The position numbers were made by a program, and so were the translations under genes. DNA of 64,000 bases, taken from Achromobacter pestifer (lineage in GTDB: Bacteria; Pseudomonadota; Gammaproteobacteria; Burkholderiales; Burkholderiaceae_B). The stretch is taken from the NCBI RefSeq assembly GCF_902859625.1, contig NZ_CADIJX010000002.1:806001-870000 (forward strand), in the 5' to 3' direction. This document shows, in pieces, positions 53,577 through 63,290 of the stretch. The notes under the pieces are model-generated. The model was not told the origin of the DNA. It worked only from the letters and a program-made list of their open reading frames with translations, and searched no databases. Numbering within the stretch: position 1 is the first letter of the stretch; the number at the start of each line of letters is the position of its first letter.

Positions 53577-54266
53577 ATGAGTGAATTCTCCATTGCAATC
53601 AATCTGGTGCTGGCCATGCTGCTGGGCGGCGTCGTGGGCGTCGAACGCCAGTGGCGGCTGAATTACGCGGGCGTTGTGACACATGCGTTGGTCTCGCTGG
53701 GGGCGGCGGCCTACGCTTCGCTGCCTGCCTTGCTGGACGCCGGCTCGGACATGCGCCTGGGCAGCCAGGTAGTGACGGGCATCGGCTTTCTGGGCGCTGG
53801 CCTGATCATGCGCGATGGCCTCACCATTCGCGGGCTAAGCGCGGCAGCCACCATCTGGGCCACGGGAGCGGTGGGCGTATTGGCGGGCTACGGTTTCCTT
53901 GCTGAGGCCAGCGTGGTCACGGGCTTGATCCTGATCACGAACATGCTGCTGCGCCGGGGCGCCAAGTTGGTGGACCGCCATGTCCCCGAGGCTGAGACCG
54001 AAGAGCGCTACTACAACATTGCGCTGACTTGCTCGTCCTCGGACGAGGCCATGATGCGCGCCGAATTGCTGAACGCACTGGGCAAGCACAATCTGCGCCT
54101 GCGTGGCGTCGAAAGCCAGCAACGTGACGGCGGGCGTTCGGAAGTGCATGCCGTCGTCTACACCACGCATCAGGAAGACGAGCGGGTGGAGAAGCTGGTG
54201 GGCAGCCTCAGCCTGTTGCCGCAGACGTATTCAGCCAGCTGGACGTCGGATACGGGCAACGCCTGA
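53577..54266 (+). CDS. MgtC/SapB family protein
   Basis: A 229-residue protein. The N-terminal membrane domain (residues 1-130) has the family pattern G-G-V-V-G-V-E-R-Q...H-A-L-V-S-L-G-A-A and G-I-G-F-L-G-A-G-L-I-M-R with T-I-R-G-L-S-A-A-A-T-I-W. A soluble C-terminal ACT-like domain (about 145-225) follows. MgtC proteins act in Mg2+ limitation and ATP/phosphate homeostasis; in this genome the role is untested. It is divergent from the DUF1444-like gene. Confidence 0.9.
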   Translation: MSEFSIAINLVLAMLLGGVVGVERQWRLNYAGVVTHALVSLGAAAYASLPALLDAGSDMRLGSQVVTGIGFLGAGLIMRDGLTIRGLSAAATIWATGAVGVLAGYGFLAEASVVTGLILITNMLLRRGAKLVDRHVPEAETEERYYNIALTCSSSDEAMMRAELLNALGKHNLRLRGVESQQRDGGRSEVHAVVYTTHQEDERVEKLVGSLSLLPQTYSASWTSDTGNA

Positions 54267-54358
54267 TCCGTCAGCGTGTCGCTCGCGGGGCGCTCAGGAC
54301 GCCGTAAGTTGGAAATCCTTACGCTTGCCTGTTCATGGTCAGACCACGAGCCCTGCTG

Positions 54359-55875
<1,517 letters not shown>

Positions 55876-55913
55876 CGCGGACTGTCATCCAGCCTACGTC
55901 TACTTGTTATACG

Positions 55914-55943
55914 ATCCAGGCCACACTTTAGGGAGGCCTGGAT
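55914..55943 (+). promoter_or_regulatory. stem-loop masking ribosome site and start codon
   Basis: Perfect 9-bp stem ATCCAGGCC / GGCCTGGAT (55914-55922 and 55935-55943) with a 12-nt loop. The right arm contains the first two bases of the ATG at 55942 and part of AGGGAGG (55930-55936), the ribosome-binding site. In RNA it would hold the site partly closed. Confidence 0.6.
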
Positions 55944-56250
55944 GTCTTTGTATGTGATCGTCGCCGTTCGCAAAGAACCCGTCAGCGGACATATCGCCTA
56001 TGTGCGCTGGGGGCAGGCCGAGCGCGGCGTGCCCGGCTGGGCCACTGAACCCGTGACGGCGGCGGCATCCGAAGTGATTGACGTCATCAAGGAAGGGGCG
56101 AACGTTGAAAGCGCGTTCAGCGTCGAGGGCACCAGCGTGGCCTTGCGCCCGGTTCGCGTGCTGGTCGATGATGACGGAAGCGAGCACCTGGCGTCCGTGC
56201 CCGCGCCCAGCTCCACGCTGCACACGCTGTTCGACCTGCCCGAGTTCTAG
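55942..56250 (+). CDS. hypothetical protein
   Basis: A 102-residue soluble protein I do not recognise. It opens with a hydrophobic strand (S-L-Y-V-I-V-A-V-R-K) and has mixed alpha/beta content with acidic V-D-D-D-G-S-E near residue 75. AGGGAGG lies 5 nt before the ATG, inside a stem-loop. It follows kdsA by 66 nt on the same strand. Confidence 0.65.
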   Translation: MSLYVIVAVRKEPVSGHIAYVRWGQAERGVPGWATEPVTAAASEVIDVIKEGANVESAFSVEGTSVALRPVRVLVDDDGSEHLASVPAPSSTLHTLFDLPEF

Positions 56251-56254
56251 GCGG

Positions 56255-56743
56255 CTACGCCCGGCGGCCTTCCGCAAAGCGGGTGAGCGCGTCGTCGGTC
56301 AGGCGGTAACGCACCCATTCATCCATCGGCAGTGCGCCGATCGACCGATAGAAATCAATTGCCGGCTGATTCCAGTCAAGCACGCTCCATTCCAGCCGCC
56401 CGCAGTCGTTGGCGACGGCTTCCTGCGCCAGATGGCGTAGCAAGTCGCGTCCCGCCCCAATGCCGCGGTGTTCCGGCGTGATGTACAGGTCTTCCAGATA
56501 GATGCCGTTCTTGCCTAACCAGGTCGAATAGCTGTAGAAATACACGGCATAGCCGATGGCTTTCCCGTCCAGCATGCACATCAGGGCGCGGGCGGGGGCC
56601 TGCGGGGCGAACAAGGTGCGGGCGACGTCGTCGGCGCTGGCAATGACTTCGTTCGCGGCGCGCTCGTAGACGGCCAATTCGGTGATGAACGCATAGATTT
56701 GGGCCGCGTCCGAGAGGGTGGCGGGGCGGATGGTGAGATTCAC
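56255..56743 (-). CDS. GNAT family N-acetyltransferase, SSAT-like
   Basis: A 162-residue acetyltransferase. The acetyl-CoA motif A is seen as Y-L-E-D-L-Y-I-T-P-E-H-R-G-I-G-A-G-R-D-L-L (about residues 80-100), the arrangement of the diamine/thialysine acetyltransferase branch, followed by V-L-D-W-N-Q-P-A-I-D-F-Y. GTG 56743 is chosen because GGAGG lies 8 nt upstream; a TTG 15 nt further up is inside that ribosome site. The substrate is probably a small amine. Confidence 0.88.
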   Translation of the reverse strand: MNLTIRPATLSDAAQIYAFITELAVYERAANEVIASADDVARTLFAPQAPARALMCMLDGKAIGYAVYFYSYSTWLGKNGIYLEDLYITPEHRGIGAGRDLLRHLAQEAVANDCGRLEWSVLDWNQPAIDFYRSIGALPMDEWVRYRLTDDALTRFAEGRRA

Positions 56744-56916
56744 GTTGACTTCCTCCAAGCAGGACGGCCATGCTACCTGCTAATGTCGGGGTTTGCAGGC
56801 GGTTCAAGGGACGAGTCACCGGGAATCTCCCTTCATGCGTCGCGCGGGTCGCGACGCGACGCTAGCGAAGCAATCTGCCCGTGCGTCCGGACGTGTACTC
56901 AAAGGGGATGTCCCTT

Positions 56917-58554
56917 ATGGCTGAGCCTGGTTCTGCCGCTGGTAACACGCCTTCGCCCCTGCCGCGGAAACGGCGGCGGCTGTCCTGGATTTGGCTGGTG
57001 CCGGTCGTCGCGGCGGTAGGTGGACTACTGCTGGTGCTACAGGTCTGGTTGAGCGCGGGCCCTACGGCCACCATCCATTTCCAGACCGCCGAAGGGCTGG
57101 AGGCAGGCAAGACACAGGTGCGCTACAAGGAGCTCGCGGTAGGCTTGGTCGAGCGCGTGTCCTTGAACCTGGAACGATCCGGCGTGGACGTGGTGATCCG
57201 CCTCGACAAGGATGCCAGCAGCCTGCTGGAGGATGGCACGGTGTTCTGGGTGGTCAGGCCGCGCCTGACGTTGAGCGGCGTGTCTGGCCTGAGCACCTTG
57301 CTGTCCGGTTCCTACATCGGTCTGGATCCGGCGGGGCGCTCCGGCAAAGACGGATCACGTCCCAAGAGCCGGTACGAATTCACCGGTTTGGAGATACCCC
57401 CAGAGGTTGCACAGGACCGTGCCGGCAAACGCTTCACGCTACACGCGCGCGATTTGGGATCGCTGGATATCGGATCACCCGTCTATTACCGTCGCATCGC
57501 GGTGGGTCAGGTCGTGGGATACCACTTGGCCAAGGACGGAGAAGGGGTGGACGTGCAGGTATTTGTCGACGCCCCCAATGATGTCCATGTCAACGACGGC
57601 ACACGCTTTTGGAACGCCAGCGGCGTGGATTTCAGCGTGGATGCTCGGGGTCTCCAGATGCGGTCGCAATCCTTGTTGTCGGTGATTGTCGGCGGAGTGG
57701 CGTTCGAGACGCCCGAGCCGAACGGCCGTCAGGCGGCAGCAGCCGGAGCGACGTTTGAGATCTTTCCCAATGAGGAAGCCGCTCGGGCCCAGCCAGATGG
57801 CGTGCCGCTGCGCGTTCGCATGCGTTTTGACCAGTCGGTGCGCGGTTTGTTGGTGGGGGCGCCCGTCGATGCCTACGGCGTCACGATCGGCAAGGTGGAT
57901 GCGATCAACCTGGACTTCGATCGAACGACCCGGCAATTTTATGCCGTCGTGTCGGCCACGTTGTATCCCGAACGCCTGGGCGGGAAAACATATCGCGAGA
58001 TCAAGGACTACGCGGGGAGCGATGTGCAGCACCCCAGCGGCAAGCTGCTGGAGGCGATCATCGCGCGCGGCACGCGGGCGCAACTGCGCATCGGCAATCT
58101 GTTGACCGGACAACTGTATGTGGCGATGGCCGAATTCCCCGATGCCAAACCTGTGACGTTCACCATGGAGGAGCAGCCCTTTATTCCGACCGTGCCGAAC
58201 AATCTTGATCAGTTGCAGCAGCAGGTCAATAGCATTCTCACCAAGCTCGACAAGGTGCCGTTCGACGCGATCGGGACGGAGCTGGGCGGCGCCTTGCGTG
58301 CGGCATCCGGTTTGCTCAAGCGGCTGGATACGCAGTTGGCGCCCGAAGCACAGGCGCTGCTGCGCCAAGCCAACCGGTCATTGACGGCCGTGACTGCTTT
58401 GCTGGCGCCGGATGCCCTTCCTCAGGGCGCGGATACCGCATTGCGCGAATTGGGCAGGGCGGCCAGATCGCTGCGGGAGCTGTCCGATTACCTCCAGGCG
58501 CATCCGGACGCGCTGTTGCGGGGAAGGGCGCCGGACACGCCTGCCCGACGGTAG
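56917..58554 (+). CDS. PqiB-type MCE protein (intermembrane lipid transport)
   Basis: A 545-residue inner-membrane-anchored protein. One span lies at about residues 24-45 after a basic K-R-R-R stretch; three MCE domains follow (about 47-140, 160-225, 280-385); the C-terminal part is helical (N-N-L-D-Q-L-Q-Q-Q-V-N-S-I-L and on), as expected for a PqiB tunnel. It should bridge the periplasm for phospholipid movement. ATG 56917 has AAAGGGG 9 nt upstream; a GTG at 56881 and an ATG at 56908 are weaker. No PqiA or PqiC gene is adjacent. Confidence 0.85.
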   Translation: MAEPGSAAGNTPSPLPRKRRRLSWIWLVPVVAAVGGLLLVLQVWLSAGPTATIHFQTAEGLEAGKTQVRYKELAVGLVERVSLNLERSGVDVVIRLDKDASSLLEDGTVFWVVRPRLTLSGVSGLSTLLSGSYIGLDPAGRSGKDGSRPKSRYEFTGLEIPPEVAQDRAGKRFTLHARDLGSLDIGSPVYYRRIAVGQVVGYHLAKDGEGVDVQVFVDAPNDVHVNDGTRFWNASGVDFSVDARGLQMRSQSLLSVIVGGVAFETPEPNGRQAAAAGATFEIFPNEEAARAQPDGVPLRVRMRFDQSVRGLLVGAPVDAYGVTIGKVDAINLDFDRTTRQFYAVVSATLYPERLGGKTYREIKDYAGSDVQHPSGKLLEAIIARGTRAQLRIGNLLTGQLYVAMAEFPDAKPVTFTMEEQPFIPTVPNNLDQLQQQVNSILTKLDKVPFDAIGTELGGALRAASGLLKRLDTQLAPEAQALLRQANRSLTAVTALLAPDALPQGADTALRELGRAARSLRELSDYLQAHPDALLRGRAPDTPARR

Positions 58555-58709
58555 TTTCTTCATTCGACAGAGCGGTCTTTACCGTAACGACCGAACCGCC
58601 ACGATGATGGCGGGCGGAACTGGCGCGGGTACGGCACTTGCTGCAAGTACCACGCGACCGACCGCAGGTTGATGAGGCGACGGCGTGGTATCAAAAGGGG
58701 GACAATCGC

Positions 58710-58967
58710 ATGGACCATAGTGAAATGATGGTGCGCATGATTTCGCAGCCCGTCGCGCCGGGCAAGGTGGATGGCTGGGACGGCATACTCTCGGCCTATG
58801 CGGATTGCCTGTTGCAGGTGCAGGCCAAGTTATCGGATGCCGATGTAGGGCGGTTCCTGGAAGTGGGCGCGCTTGTTTTTCGCACCTGCTGTCAGGAAGA
58901 GGCTCGGCAACGCTGGACGGCCGAGGAGCTTGCGGCCTTTCACCGCAAGCGCGAATTCGGCGTGTAG
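58710..58967 (+). CDS. hypothetical protein
   Basis: An 85-residue soluble protein I do not recognise. It has two Cys in tandem (F-R-T-C-C-Q-E-E) and predicted helical content. ATG 58710 follows AAAAGGGGGAC at good spacing, so the longer upstream frame is not needed. It comes 155 nt after the pqiB-like gene on the same strand. Confidence 0.65.
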   Translation: MDHSEMMVRMISQPVAPGKVDGWDGILSAYADCLLQVQAKLSDADVGRFLEVGALVFRTCCQEEARQRWTAEELAAFHRKREFGV

Positions 58968-58974
58968 CGGCCGC

Positions 58975-59283
58975 TCAGTAGAGGCACTGACTAAGGGTGA
59001 ACTTTCGACCGAATGCGCGGATTTCGTCGCCATCCACCGAGGCGGCCACGTCCCAGTCGCTACCGCGCGTCACCAGAAAGGATTGGCCGATCACGGCGTG
59101 ACGAAGCGCAAACTGCCAGAAGGCGGATTCAGAACCCACCGGCTCCAGTTCGTGGGGGCCGATCATCAGCCGCATCGGCCGCGGCGTCGCCCCCATTGAC
59201 CACTTCAGAGCGATCGCCATGAAGGCGAAACGCGCCGATAGCGAGGATGGTTGAACGCAAAGCAGTCGGATCTTGTTGCTCAT
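58975..59283 (-). CDS. hypothetical protein
   Basis: A 102-residue protein I do not recognise. It has a semi-hydrophobic N-terminal half (A-R-F-A-F-M-A-I-A-L) and ends F-T-L-S-Q-C-L-Y. A GTG 9 nt upstream is an alternative start. It is convergent with the 85-residue gene (7-nt gap). Coding support is moderate. Confidence 0.5.
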   Translation of the reverse strand: MSNKIRLLCVQPSSLSARFAFMAIALKWSMGATPRPMRLMIGPHELEPVGSESAFWQFALRHAVIGQSFLVTRGSDWDVAASVDGDEIRAFGRKFTLSQCLY

Positions 59284-59396
59284 GGACGTCACCCTGTTCA
59301 GGTGCAGTCAGCGTAACAAAGACCTGCGTGACGTTCCATACCGCGTTTGGTGGATTTCAGCCCGTATCTTCCAAGATTCGTCCATAACGCGCAGGC

Positions 59397-60830
59397 TCAA
59401 GGCTTGCCGGCCGCCGTTCGCGTGGTCCGTAGAAGCAGCAACGACGCCACGATGGGTGCCAGCGCGAAGGCGGCGAATAGCCAACGCGCCGCCTGCTGCG
59501 CGCCCGCTACGCCGCCAGGGTCCGCCAGTCCGGCGCTATTGGTGACAACGCCTGCCAATGCGGCCGTGACCGCCGATGCGTAGAGTTGCACGGTGGTGAT
59601 CGACGACGACGTCAGCGTTTCCTCGCCCTTGGGCGCGGCATTGAAGATTCTGGTCAGCAAGTGCGGCCAAGCCAAGCCGATGCCGAAACCCACGCCTGCC
59701 AGCGCAACGACATAGGCGGCCAGTCCTGCCACGGACGTCAATATGGTCGCCAGCGGCGTCATGATGGCCAGGCCAATCAACGAGACCAGGATCACGATGG
59801 GGCTCAGGCGCACCAGCCGATCCGCTGCGCTGCCGGTGCGTGTCGCGCTGGGCATGGCCGCAAGCGTCCAGCCCGCCGCCATCGCTGCCGTCATGTAGCC
59901 CGCGCCCAGGGGCGACAGGCCATGGATGACTTGCAGGAAGTAGGGCACGAAGATCTCGGTCGTGATGGCAGCCACAATCAGGCACATCACCGCATATAGG
60001 GCGCCCAGTGAGGTGCCGACGGAATAGGCGCCCGTCGGCAACAGGCGCCTTGCCGCGCGCGAATCCACGCGAGCGATCAGCATGGCGATGGCCAGGCCTG
60101 CGCCAATGCCTGCCAGGTTCCAGCCCAGGCCCGTTGACAGGCTGGCCAGCGTGATGGCCAGCACGGAAGCCACCAACAGGCCTAGCGTGCCCAGCGGCAA
60201 AGCCGAGGGCGGGGCAGGGGGCACCGTTGACCGGTCACCGACCTTGAACGTCACGATCAGGGCCAATGCCGCCGCAACGGGCAGCAAGGCCCAAAAGGCC
60301 AGCCGCCAGTGCCCGGTTTGAGCGAAGATGCCGCCGATCGCGGGTCCGCACAAGGTGGCCACCCCCCACATGCCGGACACCAGCGCCATGGCGCGAGACC
60401 AGAGGGGGGCGTCGAACACCAGCCGGATCAGCGCGTAGCTCAGGGCAAACAGAATGCCGCCCCCCAGGCCCTGGATGCAGCGGCCCGCCAGCAGCATGGG
60501 CATGGTGGGGGCCAGGGCACAGACGACCGCACCCGCGGTGAACACGGCCACGGCCAGCAGGTAGGCCGCGCGCGGACCCAGGGTTTCGATCAATTTGGCC
60601 GATAGCGCCGACCCGATGATGGACGTCACGACGAACAATGTCGTGTTCCATGCGTAGTACTCCAGGCCGCCGATGTCCTGAATGACACTGGGCAGGATGG
60701 TGGTGACGATGTAGACATTGATGGCGTGCAGTGCCACGCCACCCGCCAGGGCGATAGAGCGCAGGGCGTTCGCCCCGTGCAGCAGATCGGCCCAGGATGC
60801 GCCTGACTCAGGGGTGGTGCTGACAGCCAC
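59397..60830 (-). CDS. MFS transporter, multidrug-efflux-like
   Basis: A 477-residue transporter with 12-14 spans. It opens with A-L-A-G-G-V-A-L-H-A-I-N-V-Y-I-V-T-T-I-L-P, like DHA2-type exporters, and the G-R-C-I-Q-G-L-G-G-G motif is near residue 120. GTG 60830 has GGAG 7 nt upstream. It is 93 nt downstream of a TetR gene on the same strand and has its own palindrome near the promoter, so efflux induced by a TetR ligand is plausible. Confidence 0.88.
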   Translation of the reverse strand: MAVSTTPESGASWADLLHGANALRSIALAGGVALHAINVYIVTTILPSVIQDIGGLEYYAWNTTLFVVTSIIGSALSAKLIETLGPRAAYLLAVAVFTAGAVVCALAPTMPMLLAGRCIQGLGGGILFALSYALIRLVFDAPLWSRAMALVSGMWGVATLCGPAIGGIFAQTGHWRLAFWALLPVAAALALIVTFKVGDRSTVPPAPPSALPLGTLGLLVASVLAITLASLSTGLGWNLAGIGAGLAIAMLIARVDSRAARRLLPTGAYSVGTSLGALYAVMCLIVAAITTEIFVPYFLQVIHGLSPLGAGYMTAAMAAGWTLAAMPSATRTGSAADRLVRLSPIVILVSLIGLAIMTPLATILTSVAGLAAYVVALAGVGFGIGLAWPHLLTRIFNAAPKGEETLTSSSITTVQLYASAVTAALAGVVTNSAGLADPGGVAGAQQAARWLFAAFALAPIVASLLLLRTTRTAAGKP

Positions 60831-60854
60831 AACGGTCTCCAAAATTATTTAAAC

Positions 60855-60866
60855 AAGAATATTCTT
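60855..60866. promoter_or_regulatory. 12-bp palindrome before the MFS exporter
   Basis: AAGAATATTCTT, perfect, 25 nt upstream of the exporter GTG and in AT-rich sequence. A candidate operator overlapping the promoter of the exporter. Confidence 0.5.
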
Positions 60867-60923
60867 TGATAATACGTGTGAGGCGACCAAAGCACAATCG
60901 ACGGGCGCGTTCATGGCGGGGCG

Positions 60924-61508
60924 TTAGCGCCGCAACAGGCCGCGCAGCAGCAGGTCCAGCGCGTGCAATGCTTGTTCCAGCCGCGAGGCGCCATCGGGCG
61001 TGTCGGCAATCCAGAATGCGGTCTCGGTCAGGCTGCCGTTCACCAGTCGCGCCAGGGCCTGGGGGTCGGCGGTTTCGATGATGCGTTCGTCCATCAGGCG
61101 TTGCAGCAACCTAGCAAGCGAGGTGATGCACTGCTGTTGCGCGGCGTCGGGCGTGGGGCCCAGCACAGCCCGCGCATCTTGCAGCACGATGCGGCGGATC
61201 TCGGGCTCGGTCGCCATGCGCAAATAGGCGCGGCAGCGGTCGCGGAAGGCGGCCCAGGCGTCGGTTGCCTGTGCCGAGATGGCATTGAGCCGCTGATCCG
61301 TTTCGTCATCGATTTGTTCGACCACTGCGGCCAGCAACCCCTTTTTGTCACCAAAGTGGTGATACAAAGCCCCTCGCGTCAATCCCGCCGTTGCGGTGAA
61401 ATCGTCCATGGACGTGGCGGCATAGCCGGCATGCTGAAAGGCGTGCCGGGCGGTGGCCAGCAACTTGGCCCGGGTGGCTTCGATCATCTCGGCGCGGGAA
61501 CGCGACAT
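60924..61508 (-). CDS. TetR family regulator
   Basis: A 194-residue repressor. The HTH lies at residues 8-55: L-L-A-T-A-R-H-A-F-Q-H-A-G-Y-A-A-T-S-M-D-D-F-T-A-T-A-G with L-T-R-G-A-L-Y-H-H-F-G-D-K-K-G-L. ATG 61508 is the family start; the frame upstream is not used. Two operator-like repeats lie directly upstream, shared with the divergent MFS gene, and another exporter gene lies downstream. It probably controls both. Confidence 0.92.
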   Translation of the reverse strand: MSRSRAEMIEATRAKLLATARHAFQHAGYAATSMDDFTATAGLTRGALYHHFGDKKGLLAAVVEQIDDETDQRLNAISAQATDAWAAFRDRCRAYLRMATEPEIRRIVLQDARAVLGPTPDAAQQQCITSLARLLQRLMDERIIETADPQALARLVNGSLTETAFWIADTPDGASRLEQALHALDLLLRGLLRR

Positions 61509-61524
61509 GCAAGTATCTCCAGTG

Positions 61525-61564
61525 ACATACGGCGCGTATGTTAATTGACATACGCAATGTATGT
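61525..61564. promoter_or_regulatory. two tandem TetR-type operators
   Basis: ACATACG-GCG-CGTATGT (61525-61541) and ACATAC-GCAAT-GTATGT (61548-61564). Both share the ACATAC/GTATGT arms; their centres are 23 bp apart, about two helical turns. They sit between tetR and the divergent MFS gene and should repress both. Confidence 0.8.
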
Positions 61565-61604
61565 GAATACGATCTCGCCGTCTACCAAGTATCAAAGGCT
61601 ATCG

Positions 61605-62795
61605 GTGTCCAATCCGTATCGTGAGTTGTTCAAGGCGCCTGGCGCCACCGGGTTTGTGTTGGCGGGCGCGATCGCACGCCTGCCCTTGCCGATGATCGGC
61701 ATCGGCATCATCACGATGCTGTCCGAGGTGCGCGGCGCGTACGCGCTGGCAGGGGCGGTCGCGGCCACGTTTGCCCTGGCTACGGCTTTGATTGCCCCGC
61801 GCATCTCGCGGCTGGTAGACCGGCACGGGCAGGGCCGCGTGTTGCCCGTGGCGGCGGGCATTTGCGTCCTGGCGTTGCTCGGCCTGGCCGCCTGCGTCCA
61901 ATGGGGAGCGCCGGATTGGACGCTGTTTGTCTTCGCCGCGATGGCAGGGGCCTTGCCCAGCATGCCGGCCATGATCCGCGCGCGCTGGACTGAAATCTAT
62001 CGCGACCAGCCGCAATTGCGTACCGCGTATGCCCTGGAGTCGGTGGCCGATGAGCTCAGCTTCATTGTGGGGCCGCCCATTTCAGTAGGCTTGAGCGTGG
62101 CGCTGTTTCCGCAGGCTGCGCCGCTGGCCGCCGCATTGTTGCTGGCGGTGGGCGTGACCGCGTTCGTCTTGCAACGGGGCACCGCGCCCGCCGTGCAGGT
62201 CAGGGAGGCAGGCCGTGAGGCTTCGGTGCTGCGCATGCCCTCGATGCGATCGCTTGTCGCCATGATGTCGGCCATGGGTGTGATCGTCGGCACCATCGAC
62301 GTGCTCAGCGTTGCGTTTGCCCGCGCGCAGGGCGTGCCTGCGGGGGCCAGTCTGATCCTGTCGGCCTATGCCTTGGGGTCGTGCGTGGCGGGGCTGGTCT
62401 TCGGCGTGCTGAAGTTCCAGATGCCGCTTCCCCGGATGCTGTCGATCGCCGCCGCCGTCACCGCCTTCACGACCTTGCCCTTGCTGCTGGTGAACGATCT
62501 GATCACGTTGTCTCTGGGCGTGCTGCTGGCCGGGCTGTCGTTCGCGCCCACCATGATCATCGCCATGGCGTTGGTCGAAAGCAGTGTGCCGGGCCAGCGT
62601 CTGACCGAGGGGCTGACGTGGCTGGTGACGGGGCTGGGTGCCGGCGTGGCTGCGGGTGCCGCGTTGGCGGGATGGGTGGTCGATCACTATGGCGTGCGCG
62701 CGGGATTCTGGACGGCGGTCGCCGCGGGCGCCATCGTGCTGCTGGTGGCGTTACCCGGCGGGCGAACGCGGGCGTCTGGGCGCGTGGCGTCCTGA
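61605..62795 (+). CDS. MFS transporter
   Basis: A 396-residue 12-span transporter. It begins S-N-P-Y-R-E-L-F-K-A-P-G, a recognisable start of one MFS subgroup, and has the loop D-R-H-G-Q-G-R after TM2. GTG 61605 has AAAGG 6 nt upstream; an ATG at 61545 would put the start inside the operator. It is divergent from tetR, and export of a small molecule is likely. Confidence 0.88.
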   Translation: MSNPYRELFKAPGATGFVLAGAIARLPLPMIGIGIITMLSEVRGAYALAGAVAATFALATALIAPRISRLVDRHGQGRVLPVAAGICVLALLGLAACVQWGAPDWTLFVFAAMAGALPSMPAMIRARWTEIYRDQPQLRTAYALESVADELSFIVGPPISVGLSVALFPQAAPLAAALLLAVGVTAFVLQRGTAPAVQVREAGREASVLRMPSMRSLVAMMSAMGVIVGTIDVLSVAFARAQGVPAGASLILSAYALGSCVAGLVFGVLKFQMPLPRMLSIAAAVTAFTTLPLLLVNDLITLSLGVLLAGLSFAPTMIIAMALVESSVPGQRLTEGLTWLVTGLGAGVAAGAALAGWVVDHYGVRAGFWTAVAAGAIVLLVALPGGRTRASGRVAS

Positions 62796-62861
62796 CGCGG
62801 GCGGCTCGATAGAATGCGGGTTCCGGCGCATCGCGGGACGCGCCGCCCACAGGAGCACATC

Positions 62862-63260
62862 ATGTCCAGAACCGTCGTCAATCCCGACACCGTTTTCAAC
62901 ACCGTCCAGTATGGATTCAGCCAAGCCGTCATCGTGACGGGGCAGCGCAGGATGCTGCTGTCGGGTCAGGTCGGCGTCGACATCCATGAACGCACGGTCG
63001 GACCAGGCCTGCAAGAGCAGACCGAGGCCGCGCTGGACAATATCGAGCGGGTGCTGGCCGCGGCGGGCGGCAAGCTGGCTCAGGTGATCATGCTGCGGAT
63101 CTACATCTGCGAGACGGCCCGCGAAGATCAGGAAGCGATCGCGCAAACCTTGCGTGACCGCTTTCCGATCGATCCACCGCCGTCATCATGGGTCATCGTC
63201 AGTGGCCTGTCGTTGCCGGAATGGCTGATCGAGATCGAAGCCGAAGCGATGCTGGATTAA
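62862..63260 (+). CDS. RidA (YjgF/YER057c/UK114) family protein
   Basis: A 132-residue RidA-family protein: L-L-S-G-Q-V-G-V near residue 33, the Q-T-E-A-A-L-D-N-I-E-R-V-L-A-A-A-G-G helix, and a C-terminal P-S-S-W-V-I-V-S-G-L-S. The key Arg of true RidA (in R-I-Y) is kept as R-I-Y-I. It may hydrolyse reactive enamine/imine intermediates; this subgroup's substrate is uncertain. AGGAG precedes ATG 62862. Confidence 0.85.
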   Translation: MSRTVVNPDTVFNTVQYGFSQAVIVTGQRRMLLSGQVGVDIHERTVGPGLQEQTEAALDNIERVLAAAGGKLAQVIMLRIYICETAREDQEAIAQTLRDRFPIDPPPSSWVIVSGLSLPEWLIEIEAEAMLD

Positions 63261-63290
63261 GTGCGCGTCTGGCGCGGCAAGCGTTGTCGC

